Assembly (NCBI GenBank): GCA_018105865.1
Contig: CM030856.1
Location: forward strand, 9,631,653 to 9,695,652
Direction: 5' to 3'
DNA from: Metaphire vulgaris
Taxonomy: Eukaryota; Annelida; Clitellata; Crassiclitellata; Megascolecidae
Length of the DNA: 64,000 nucleotides
Position numbers and translations under genes: made by a program. Positions 21,247 through 32,420 of this stretch are shown here, one piece after another. The number at the start of each line of letters is the position of its first letter. The stretch's first letter is position 1. Under the pieces are notes generated by a model. The model did not search any database and had not been told where the DNA came from. It saw only the letters and a list, made by a program, of their open reading frames with translations.

Positions 21247-21545
21247 GTGAATAATCAATCTGATTTTTATTTAATGACATCAGACGACCAGAGGCGTAGC
21301 GAGGGTATCCGGCGCCCGGGGGCAAAGTGTACCGTTGGCGCCTCCAACACTGCTGACGAGCAAAAAAGGTCATCACGTCGTTCTCTGGGCGCCCTTCCCC
21401 TCAACTCTCCAGGCCCTCCGAGAGAAATTCCGGGCCCTGTGAATAATCAATCTGATTTTTATTTAATGACGACCTTTTTTTGCCGACCACATTTATTTAT
21501 TATTTAGCACTGTGTCCCGGTATCCGGCGCCCGCCGGGCCCCTCC
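21247..21545. mobile_element. Rearranged family E copies within a 34-bp direct repeat
   Basis: GTGAATAATCAATCTGATTT and the following ATTTAATGAC occur at 21247 and again at 21438. Between them is a reverse family-E fragment (CAGAGGCGTAGCGAGGG, GACGAGCAAAAAAGGTCATC). Further E-like pieces follow to 21545 and at 21600-21710. Confidence 0.5.
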
Positions 21546-22213
21546 GCTGAACTGACGTTTTAACGCTTTAGTGTTATTATTCATTTTATTGTTAATTGAC
21601 GAGCAAAATCGGCCCGGTTGACACGTCCCCTCTCAGTGCCCCTGCCCCCTCAAGGGCCTGCAACTCTCTACGGCGCCCCTCTCCTTATAGGCCAACTACT
21701 GACGAGAAAAAAGGTCGCCACACTTCTTTCTTCTTATTTATTATGCATTGACTGTTTAATGAATATCTCGTTGACTGCTAAAAATTGAAAGCGAAACTCG
21801 AATATGTTAAACAGAAAACCTGCGTGAAGTAGGGGCTATTTCATGGGTTTGAGATTTGTTACTTTATAACACTGAAATTTGAGGCGGCGGCACCAGCCAT
21901 AACTATAGCTGCCATACAACCTCGAATTTGAACGTTGATAATTATTAATAAAAATTTATTTCAGCAAAGAAATGGTGGACCACGAAAGGTTATAGCATCG
22001 ATTTGGTAATCGTCATCACTTTGATAGATCGATAGCTGACCTATTCGAGTCTTGTAGAGCAGTCATGTCAAACTGGCGGCCCGCGGGCCGTATGCGGCCC
22101 TTTACAGGCTGCCCTACGGTCCGCACAAAGCTTTCTACAAATTTCTACAATTTTTTAAACAGTTTCTCAAGTCGAACGCCTGCATAGGCGAGAATTTGAG
22201 TGAAATACTATTT

Positions 22214-22340
22214 AGGGGCTGTCCATTAATTACGGCAACAATTTTTGAACAGTTTTTGACCTCCTCCGTCTCTTGTCAACAACTGCCAAACTCTCAGTAG
22301 CCCCCTATAATTATGTAAAAAAACTGTTGAAACCCCCATG
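22214..22340 (+). mobile_element. Family F fragment
   Basis: GGGGCTGTCCATTAATTACG followed by TGACCTCCTCCGTCTCTTGT, a truncated and partly inverted family-F copy. Confidence 0.5.
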
Positions 22341-22478
22341 ATCAGTGACGGATCCCCTAAAAGTTTAGAAGGTTATTATTAATAGATAGTCTTAACCAGT
22401 GGCGGCTCCACATAGGGGTCCGGAGGCGTGCCCCCTATTGAATACCTGCCCCCAGTTGCCCCTGTTGGGACACTATAC

Positions 22479-22677
<199 letters not shown>

Positions 22678-22699
22678 ACAAGACAATTTCTAGAGCGCC

Positions 22700-22978
22700 G
22701 TAAACAAAGCTACACAGATCCTTAGGGCTTCGATCCAATGGCACATCGGTTGCTGGTCACATCGAGAGACGAGAACTCATAGTAGACTTGGCGATCGCAC
22801 TTTCAAGGCTATTGGACCTCAAAGTTGGAACGCTCTCCCGACAGCTATACGCGATCACGTGGTTTTACGCTCAACATTTCTTAACCAACCTTAAGACGTT
22901 TTACTTTAATGTAACACTAACAGCAGCGACGCATTGGTAAATGCGCCTCGCCTGTTAGCCAGATAGATACTGTAGATA
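22700..22978 (+). mobile_element. LINE reverse transcriptase C-terminal relic
   Basis: Frame-shifted pieces match the block D-R-x-F-x-x-I-x-P-Q-x-W-N-x-L-P, followed by LTNLKTFYFN. It meets a second, opposite LINE end at about 22980; both sit inside a split family-C element. Confidence 0.5.
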
Positions 22979-23750
22979 CCCTAATCTATCTATCTAGCTA
23001 GCTAACAGGGCCAAAGTCAAAAGCGCTTTACAGGAATGCGATATTAAACGAGTTCGTTTTCAGCTGTTTGCGGAACCGATCCGGCAATGTCTCGACCGTA
23101 AGCGACTTCGGAAGCGAGTTCCACGAGGTGGGGGACCGTGGGGCCCCCCACGTCGGAAGGACCTGTCCCCAAACCCCCGCTGTCTTCAGCGGCGGAGGGA
23201 CGATCAGATGATTGCTAGGTCCCGAACGTAGTTGAGAGCGGCGAGGATCTTTCGAACAGTTCGGACAGGTAGGTCGGACAGAATGGGTCGTTAAGCGCTC
23301 GATCAATAAACCAAAGACGTTTGAACTTCACGCACTCGTGGATCCGCAATCAGTGTAGACGATCCTTCAGGAGCGGCGTGACGTGGACACTCCATCATCT
23401 GGTTCCGTAGATGAGGCGACACAGTTTTTATTCTAGGCCTGTATTTTGGGAGGAATTCCCCCCGCCCTAAGTTTTAAAATTCCCTCCCAAAAATTTGTAT
23501 ATATTGGCTTGGGGGATGGAAATTTTCCCCCCAAAAGCGTGGAGAGACAAATCTTGCCCCTCCCCAAACATTTCAAACTCCCCCAATGTCAAGGTGGCTA
23601 AAATAAACACTGTTCATGACCACCTTAAGTCGATTTAGTTGCCTATCCGGTAGTCCCTATAGCAGACTATTACAATAGTCGATGCGAGCAACCACCCGGA
23701 CCCGGTGCCCGGACCAAGTCGATAACCGCCAAGGTTGGTAGGTCACGTGG
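22978..23750 (-). mobile_element. LINE 3' portion, minus strand, interrupted by a family-A element
   Basis: Starts with a CTAT tail, then AAAGCGCTTTACAGG on the complement. The protein VPPPLKTAGVWGQVLP ... SWNSLPKSLTVETLPDRFRK is a CR1-like C-terminus. A family-A element splits it at about 23416-23625, and the sequence resumes with the upstream part of the same LINE. Confidence 0.6.
23416..23625 (+). mobile_element. Family A element inside a LINE
   Basis: ACAGTTTTTATTCTAGGCCTG ... TCAAGGTGGCTAAAATAAACACTG, interrupting the minus-strand LINE 22978-23750. No clean target duplication visible. Confidence 0.6.
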
Positions 23751-23947
23751 CACTTCTCTAATCCGTCTAATGCTTACTACTAAATACCTATACATACCAG
23801 CAAATGGTTGGCCCCACGTTTAGAAGCTGCCACCCGAACGGCCCCCACTTGCAAAATCCTGGAGCCGCCGCTGGAACTCTTTACCTTTCGTCCCCTATTA
23901 CCTATTAGGCCTACCTATGATCCGCAAATAATAAAATAATGGTCATT

Positions 23948-23956
23948 TGGTCATTA

Positions 23957-23993
<37 letters not shown>

Positions 23994-24020
23994 TATTATT
24001 ATTATTCATTATTATTTATT
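23948..24020 (+). repeat. ATT microsatellite
   Basis: ATT units with ATTT variants. Confidence 0.9.
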
Positions 24021-24167
24021 GGACAGCCGACTTTGTAGCGAGAGCGCGTCGAAACTAGGCCCCACAGTAAAGCTGTCTGGTTTTAAATTTAGAGTAAAGC
24101 CTAAAATCTCGTGGAACATTAAACAATTGGCAGCCTATTAAACAATTGGCACTAGGACTGTGGTGAA

Positions 24168-24170
<3 letters not shown>

Positions 24171-24252
<82 letters not shown>
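24171..24252 (+). repeat. GA microsatellite
   Basis: Pure GA, about 41 units. Confidence 0.95.
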
Positions 24253-24255
<3 letters not shown>

Positions 24256-24354
24256 TGAGACATTCGCAGTGCGTTGCGTCAGGTTACACACTCCGTCCAG
24301 CAGTAAACAGGACATAACGACATTTGATTTATAGAAGCGATGGTTGCGCCAAAC

Positions 24355-24545
24355 CAGTGGCGTAGCGAGGGGCAGGGGGCATATGCCCCCGGGCGCCGAG
24401 GTGGGGGGCGCAAAAATTTGGGTAAGTGAAATGCATAATAAAGAAGAAGAAACATGTGCGACGACCTTTTTTGCTCGTCAGCAGTGTTGGGGGCGCCAAC
24501 GGTAGACTTTGCCCCCGGGCGCAGGATACCCTCGCTACACCACTG
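24355..24545 (+). mobile_element. Family E hAT-like MITE, perfect 8-bp duplication (reference copy)
   Basis: 191 bp; CAGTGGCGTAGCGAGGGG ... CCTCGCTACACCACTG; flanked by CGCCAAAC at 24347-24354 and 24546-24553. Contains CGACGACCTTTTTTGCTCGT. Confidence 0.88.
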
Positions 24546-24566
24546 CGCCAAACCGTATTTGTAGCT

Positions 24567-24910
24567 GATTAGTTAGTTAGTTAGTCAGACAGACAATTTA
24601 TACAGCGCAGTAATAAAAGCGAAAAAACCTAAAGCCAAGAGCGCTTTACACTTCACACTTGAACGAGATGTTAAAAAGTGTGTTTTTAGTTTCTTTGCGA
24701 AAATAGTTCCATATTTTAACTCATTTGTCACACAGTGCTAGGTAATGAGTTCCAGAGCGCAGGGTTGCCCCGCGTAACGGACCGCTCCCCAAATTTCACT
24801 GTCCTGGAGGGAGGAGGGACGACTAGCTTGACACAGTGCCCAGAGCGAAGCTGAAGACGCCGTTCCGTGAGCGGAAGCCCCGTGTTATCAGCTGAGTTAA
24901 AGTAAGCAGG
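24567..24910 (-). mobile_element. LINE 3' portion with TAGT tail
   Basis: TAGT repeats, then the TACAGCGCAGTA ... AAGAGCGCTTTACA module, then a minus-strand frame with GERSVTRGNPALWNSLP, typical of CR1-like LINE C-termini in this window. Stops are present. Confidence 0.6.
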
Positions 24911-25349
24911 GAAGCAGGAAAGTCAGGGTCATATAAGGCGCAGAACATATGCCAACATCTCTTGTATATACTATTCGTTCTGAGACTCTCAGCCAATGGA
25001 GCTTATCTTTAAGTAAAGGGGTGACACGTGCTCCTCATTTGGCTTCGACTTTGAAATGGTTGGCCCCACGTTTAGAAGTTGCCATCCCAACGATGGGCAA
25101 TGCGACACTAAATTGGGTGGGTGATGTGGGCAAAAGCTGGAAAAACCTAGGTTTTTAGAAATGAAATGCAGGTTTTTGGTTTTTAGGTTTTTAGTTTCTC
25201 AGTGTTGAGCATGCCGGTATTCTGAAAGACTGAAACCCCTCTCAATTTTCTTGTCATATGTCAAAACACATAGAGTCATAGACCATTCTGTCTTGCTATA
25301 TTTATGATTCTTCACTTAGTTAATGACTTAATGTGCGTTAACAACCATG

Positions 25350-25350
25350 T

Positions 25351-25422
<72 letters not shown>

Positions 25423-25450
25423 TGTTGTTGTTGTTGTTGTTGTTGTTGTC
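25350..25450 (+). repeat. ATA then TTG compound microsatellite
   Basis: ATA units to about 25421, then TTG units. The preceding GTTAACAACCATGTTATAAT also flanks the ATT repeat at 43651-43712 in reverse. Confidence 0.92.
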
Positions 25451-25509
25451 ACACGTGTTCTGTTGTCTGCAGAGAGTAACAGACTTCTAAAGAGTGAAGA
25501 CCTAAAACC

Positions 25510-25722
25510 CAGTGGCGTAGCGAGGCAAAGTGCCGCCCGGGGCGAGAAAAAAGTGCTGCCCTCAATTCTCCGAAAAAGTCTGACAAGCAAAAAAACGTTA
25601 TCAACTCTCCTCCAAAAAGTCTCTGACAAGCAAAAAAAATCTAAGGAATCTCGAAAGTGCCGCCCTTAGAGCAAGTGCCGCCTGGGGCGCTTCGCCCCCT
25701 CTGCCCCCTCGCTACGCCACTG
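25510..25722 (+). mobile_element. Family E-related element
   Basis: 213 bp; CAGTGGCGTAGCGAGG ... CCTCGCTACGCCACTG; flanks CTAAAACC / TAAAAACC. Two CTGACAAGCAAAAAA motifs inside. Confidence 0.78.
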
Positions 25723-26649
25723 TAAAAACCTGGATTTTTCAAATCCTGGGTTTCAGCCCTGTTCCCGGATCAGAACAGATCCTTCTTCGCACCCATTTCT
25801 GCCGATTATAATTATTCTACGGCATATTTTCGGGTTCATATTCCAAACGACAGTCAAGTTACTTCTATTATAATAAACTAGTGAACGGGGACTTTCTGCT
25901 AGCATGCCAGCAAGAGACCCCGGGCACGAAGCCGTATACATAACGATATGTTGTTGTTAGCAACTGCACGCATACGGATTTTACGTGGATTTAAATAAGC
26001 GTACAATAAACGGCATACAGATTTTGTTGTACGTTAGACCTTCGACTAATATAGGACGGAACTTGGCCAGCGACTCCCACTGAATATATCGGCGCAGAAC
26101 ACTGTTTATAGGCCCATGTGGAATTCGGCGATAGCCCCGATAGGCGTCTGATCTAAGGAAAACTTATTTTAGGCGTGAGCTCTGACTGGAGGGGATAGAC
26201 ATATACAGTATAGTACAATACAGTATGCGTCGGCAGCAGCGGTACGTAACGTCACTAGATGTTGCTAATAATGTTTAGGCCAACAACAATCCAGTCGTGC
26301 GTTTAAAAACTGTATCGAGAGAGAAAATGTTTGAAATTTTAAACTTGTTAATTGCGTCGACGAAGGACTCTTGGACACAATTTGAGGATCAAAGTCAGTA
26401 AGTCAGTCGGTCGGTCGGTAAATCGATCGGTAAGTCGGTCAATCGGCCAGTATTTAGCGCCATTAGCGTACTCTATGAACTGGAATACTGAGTGTTCGTA
26501 AATGATCAGTTAAGAGCAGTGTCTATTCTAACCACCTTGACATTGGGGGGATTTTGAGAAATTGTTTGGGGGAACAAGGTCTGAGTCTCCAAAAATCTTG
26601 ACAAACAAAAAAAGGTTATCTTGCTTTTGAAATGTGGTGACAAGCAAAA

Positions 26650-27265
26650 GGGGCTGTCCATTAATTACGTCAACAATTTGGGGGGAAGGGGTTTTGAAAA
26701 AGTTTGACAGTTGTTGACAGGGGTTGGGAGGGAGGGGGTCAAGAGAAGTTGACGTCAACAATTTCACTTTATACAAATAATCAAAAACTAGGAAATTTTA
26801 TGGAATACTACTTATTATAATGGAAAAAAGCATGGCAAAAAAGGTGATAACCATCACATTTTGACACTCGACAAGCAAAAAAGGGAAAAAGTGGTCATCA
26901 TCGCAAAAAATATTAATCTTGTTATTGGGACCTGTCATTGATCGGGGAATCAAAAGTTTTTGACGTAATTATGGGGGTTAACTGAAAGACTGAAAGTTGA
27001 CAGTTGTTGACCAGGAGGGGGTCAAAATTGCCCAAAAATTGTTGACATAATTAATGGACAGCAGTGGCGGCTCTAGGATTTGGCAAGTGGGGGGGCCATT
27101 GGGGGGAACTTCTAATCATGGGGGGCCAACCATTTGTTATTTAATGTATGTAGCATTAAGTATAGGGTCCCAACTGGGGGGGCCACTGGGGGGCCAGGCT
27201 CTCAATAGGGGGGGCACAGGCCCCCCCTGGCCCTCCCGGTGGAGCCGCCACTGATGGACAGCCCC
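26650..27265 (+). mobile_element. Family F element, middle layer of the nest
   Basis: GGGGCTGTCCATTAATTACG ... ATTAATGGACAGCCCC once the inner element is removed. The body has GTTGACAGTTGTTGACAGGG-like and GTCAAGAGAAGTTGACGTCA blocks. Flanked by A-runs, so the duplication is unclear. Confidence 0.8.
27062..27253 (+). mobile_element. Family C hAT-like MITE, inner layer, perfect 8-bp duplication
   Basis: 192 bp; flanked by ATGGACAG at 27054-27061 and 27254-27261, which duplicates the end of the host family-F element. Confidence 0.92.
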
Positions 27266-28095
27266 AAAAAGGTCATCCTTCCAACCTCTAATATTATATT
27301 TTTAAACCCTTCTACCTTCTCTTAAATGCCCTGACAAACGAAAATAGAAAATGTTGTCATCCTTACGTTTTTCCTTCTCCAAAAAAATAAAACTCCCGTC
27401 GCCACACTTTTTGCATTTAAAAAAAATTTTTTGGTGGGGAATTGTTTAACTTGGGGAGAATTCCCCCAGAGAAGGCCTAAAATAAACACTGAGTTAAGAT
27501 TGATTATTGTAGTAAAAAAATAGCGTCTGCCATAGCCAAAGGGGGTTTGGGGGTTAAAACCCCCTTGGGTGCCGACGAAAAAATGTTTTTAATGTGTTTC
27601 CATGCATGTTTAATTTTCGGACGTGGTTTTGATTGAGGGTCCACCCTCCCTTGGGACTGCTGACCAACATTTTTCAAGCGCCATAGGCGTGACGACCTTT
27701 TTTTCTTGTCAGCATCTCTGAAAGAGGAAAAATTTTTAAAGGAAATAGGAAAGACATAGGATACACATAGGATGACTATGATGACCTTTTTTGCTTGTCA
27801 AGATATTTCGAAAGTTGACTACGGTCAAAAGTCAAAACCAAAACCGCCCCTCTTCCGGAAATCCTGGCTAAAATCTAGGAAGATTGGATTATTAAATGTT
27901 GAGAGTAATTTTTGTTGTTTTTTTTCACACAGCTTAATGACTCATAAACCACTTGAAATCACGTTGTTGTTGTTATTATTATTATTATTTTGACAAAGTA
28001 TAAAGTACCCAATCTTTTGCTACGAGTGACACTGATGGTAAAAGGACAATGGATGCCATAATTTAAGCCATGAAAAACATTTCAATATTGAGAAG

Positions 28096-28219
<124 letters not shown>

Positions 28220-28224
<5 letters not shown>

Positions 28225-28450
28225 AAAATTGTATGATAGCAACATACAAAATAATTACTGGGAAAGTTAATATGCCACATGAGGGATTCTTTACATTAGC
28301 CAGAAATGCAGATTCTTTAAGAAGAGGGTGAGAACAAGGAAGAAAACGTTCAAAACTTGTGGACAAATGGTACAGTTTGGATGAAAAGGCAGTAACAATA
28401 ATTAAAACAAACAATAGATTCAAAAGTTATCTAGGAAAGTTTTGGCTACT
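28220..28450 (+). mobile_element. LINE reverse transcriptase C-terminal relic
   Basis: Plus-strand frames give MIATYKIITGKVNMPHEGFF, then LVDKWYSLDEKAVTII and FKSYLGKFW. This is the L-x-x-x-Y-K-I ... W-N-S-L-P-E-x-V-V ... F-K-x-x-L-x-K-F-W pattern that ends many animal LINE polyproteins. One stop interrupts it. A long GA/GACA repeat lies immediately before. Confidence 0.6.
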
Positions 28451-29555
28451 AAATGCTGAGAGTGATATTCTAGTGGTTTTCACACAGACTAATGCCTCCT
28501 AAACCACTTTAAAATCACATCATATTATATTACAGTCTAATCGCTAAACAGTGACATTTTAATGTTATGGTTATGATTTATTTAATTTTTCATGTTCTGG
28601 TTTGTAATTACACATACATATTAATAGCTCACGATTGTGAAACAGGAACACTGCACAGAATAGTTTAACAGATAATAATTTATCCAGCTGACCAACAAAC
28701 GGTCATGCTGTAATGACTCAATTTCTCTGACACACAGATCAGGACTTACAGTAAATAGTGAAGCTGGGCATGATTGATTAAACATCTACAGTATTTTGAA
28801 CAAATTTTGAAGCTAATTAATATCTGTATGTTGAGCAGATGATGAATATGTCAATGGATTGATTTATGGGATTTGACAATGAGGGATTATGATTCAAATC
28901 AAGGACCATTGACTGATGTCAAGAACATTATAAAATGGCGCTATAGAAGTTCAATGATGATGAGGAAGATGTATTGGTCTCCTGGCTGTTTAGGCAGCTG
29001 TTGATATTAATTTTACACACTTTATGGTATAGCTATTGACATCAATTTTACACACTCTCTCACGGTAATAACATTATATTGCTCAAAGAAAAAACGTTGG
29101 TTAAGTGTGGCAATATTTCAATAGTTGGGGTGCATTGGATCGACCTTCTAGTGGTGCACCCCGTAAGTACCCAATTCCATTGGGGAAACAAACGATTCTA
29201 CCTTGCCGAGGCATTGGCTAGAAGAATTTCAATAGTTGAAAACTGTTCGGCCTAGCCGCCTAGGTCGTAGTTTCCTATGTGCAAATTGTTAGTGAGTTGT
29301 TTAAAATCAGGTTTAAGAGCACAATGCCCATTTGACTGCAGACCATGATGTGCTTATTTTGTTATTTCAGTGTCTTAGCTGCCGATGTACAGCATATTCA
29401 TGTAGCATGAACTTTGTGATATTTTCATGTCATGCCGAGTCTCATTATCATGTTATCACTGCCTCTATGAGAGAATCATTATCATCACTAACATTGCTGC
29501 TTCCATCTCCACCGCCCTCATCATCACTTGATTGCAGTGAAGTCTTTTCTAAGAC

Positions 29556-29845
29556 AGGAAGTTAGCAGAGTGGTAATAACACTGGACGATGGAGCAGAAG
29601 GTCGTGGGTTCGATACCCGCAGGAGCCCTAAGGTTAACTCGGCTTTACTATTTAGAGGGAGGCGGTGAGATAAGAAGCAGCATTAAGCTATGAGGTAAAA
29701 CATGGGTCTGGGGAAAGTAATGGCAACTTACCCCAGATTAATGGCCTATACCACATACGTCGCTGATTGCCTAGACCGGAGATAAGCATCAGAACCCAAC
29801 GCTCGGACTCGAGTACGGGACCTACCTTTAAATTTATAAGCTTTT
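29556..29845 (+). mobile_element. tRNA-derived SINE, second type
   Basis: TTAGCAGAGTGGTAATAACA (A-box-like) and GTGGGTTCGATACCCGC (B box) 30 nt apart, followed by a tRNA-unrelated body with GTAATGGCAACTTACCCCA. It lies 350 bp upstream of the SH3BP2-like start codon. Confidence 0.55.
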
Positions 29846-30201
29846 GCATTTTGCTATTGTCTTCTATATGAAAAGCAATTACAATTACCGGTACTTTATT
29901 TTCTACAGGTCTTGTGAAGAATAAACCTGCTGCTGCATCAGGACATTAAGAAATACTGAAATTCTCATCATTTGAAACTATCTCTCTATTACCCGATTGT
30001 CTTTCATCACCCGGATGCTGGTTTTATCATCAGGCTTTCGATTAAATTAATTGGAATGCTTTAAAAATCAAGCAAGAATGATATCATGAAATAATCATCT
30101 GCATGTATTCTGTGGATTAGATTAGTAGTATCTTTATCATAGACTATTCAATTCATTGGAGGTAACATTGCTGTCGTGAAGCAGCTCAAGGAGAACCAAT
30201 A

Positions 30202-32381
30202 ATGGCACTGTCATTCAGCCGTGACCAACATCTGCAGAATGTCACACTTGGCAAAATTCAGATACCACTGAAAAATAAAGGTAATTCAGATGTACCACTT
30301 TCAGCCTGTTCTTTACTCAGTTCGTTGCTCAAATTGCACTGCAATTTGGAAACGGACCACTGTATATTAATATTGGTTTGTTTGATTGGCTGTTTTCTAG
30401 GTTTTTAGAATTGTACAGTACTCATTTTGACCTTCCAGATAATTGTGATTACACTTAACCTGATATTATCAACTCACTTTTAAGTAATTAGTATCAATGG
30501 ACATATGCCGCTGTTCTGCTGAACTTTATGCCTTAATTTAATATATTGTAATGTAATGTAATATATAATAATGTAATGTAACGTAACATAACACAGCACA
30601 GCACAACACACCAATACAATGCAATACAATACAATATAATATATGATAAAGGTCTAAAGTGGTTCAAGAGAGTCTGCCCTGTGCGAGAATCACTATGCTT
30701 TGCCCATACAATCAAGTATCCTGATTCCTATACTACTAAGGTTTATTTCAAAATCATCCACACTAGTAGCCATTACTATCTTCTCGTCCAATTCTTTCCA
30801 TCTGTCCACCACTCTCTGCTGTCTCTTGCATTCAAACAAGTGAAATAATTATAGTATAAAAGTATTACAGTACTGCACCGGTATTACAGTATTACATTGC
30901 ACAGCAATTAATTTGGTATCACCAGGCCTGAGGAGAGGGGGGGGGGTGCAGCCGGTACATTGTTCTGGGGCCCATGGAGCTAAAGGGGCCTGGGTCCGGT
31001 GATGATGATGTATTAACAATAGTGTGAGCTCTGAAAAAGACTGACAACGATAAAAAGGTCATCTTCATCATGAGCTCAGGAGCCCTGGCAAATGCTCAGG
31101 CCAATGATGCTGAGTAATTAATTATTAATGCCATAGAAAGGCTGAGAAGCAAAAAAGGTCATTAACTTTATCACACACACTTGGCAGATCAGGGTCCAGT
31201 GACAATTTTTTTGTACCGGGACCCAGAAATTCTCTCGGCGGCCCTCGGTATCACAGTAGTACATGAAGTAATTGAAGGAATCACTAACTTTTCTTATTTC
31301 TAGGATTTTGAATTTGGGGGGTGTCAGGAAAATCTGGGGTGTTGAAATTTTTAAGTCTCTGCCTGAAAAAGGATGACAAGCAAAAAAAGGTCATCCGAGA
31401 ATAATAGTTGGGGGTTTCCTTCTTCATTTGGGGGTGTTCTGACCTAATTAGTATGCATTTTGTATGCTTATCTTTGTCGCATTACCAAATTTTTTTTTGG
31501 GGTTGGGTGTCGACCTCAAATTGAAGGGGTGTGTTGGGGGGGGGTGTAAAAATATCCCTGCCTTTGAGAGAGATTTTTGAGATGTTACATTACACTGTAC
31601 ATCAGTACATTAGTCGGAAGTAAGGTGAAAACTGATCTGTTCGATTTAGTCTGAAGCAAATTCTAGTTTCTGTAGTAGACTTGCCGTTCACATGGTGCAT
31701 TTAACTATATAGGCTACTACTGTCATTCGATATCTACAGTTACATGTGCAGTTATGTTGGAGATTAGCAATTATGTTTGAGCATTGTGTTTGCTAATGAT
31801 GCATCAGTTTCAGGATGTTTTGTTTCTAATCTGACTGGCTAAACTAAAGCAGATCCATGGTGGAATACTGCTTTCATATCCTGCTTTCAAAGTTTGCATA
31901 TTGATTTGCACTGTTTCTTTAGTTAATGATTTAGGTCTTAAAATCTGATGCAGGTATTCATATTTGCTGGAAAATGTGAAAACATTAAGGACAAAGCGAA
32001 AATAGTCTATAAATATTCAATTGGAGCAATGACATTCAATTCTGGTACTGAATTTACTGACCAGTTTAAGTATCTCTCTTGTCTGAATTACATAATGCAG
32101 TGAATCCAGTGAGACAATAGAGTCCATACTTAATGTACAGTAGTACTTCATTATAAGGTACTTAGCGGGTTTGTAGAATTTAGTACATTACATCCAATAC
32201 CATCCAATACGGTAACGCATCACATGGGATTGTATATTGTGGTATGTTATAACCAAGTATACATTATAACCAAGTCTATTATAGTGAAGTTCTGCTTTAT
32301 ATTAGTGAGCATATAGGCCTAAAGCAAAGACCATAATGTCACACAAAGTCAGAGACAACTGAATGACTGAGAGAGAAAGAA

Positions 32382-32420
<39 letters not shown>

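Larger units (their letters stand above)
26516..27491 (-). mobile_element. Family A element containing F containing C (triple nest)
   Basis: Outer element: GCAGTGTCTATTCTAACC ... GGCCTAAAATAAACACTG, flanked by AGTTAAGA at 26508-26515 and 27492-27499. A family-F element occupies 26650-27265 and itself holds a family-C element, 27062-27253. Confidence 0.85.

Noticed and set aside
24055..24315. Ser-Leu repeat frame (also 28020-28423, 57678-57975, 63429-63683)
   Set aside because: GA/CT dinucleotide repeat translation.
29556..29630. Functional tRNA gene
   Set aside because: A and B boxes are present, but the acceptor arms do not pair and a long non-tRNA body follows, so it was called a SINE. 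The same holds for 3664, 42870 and 62108.
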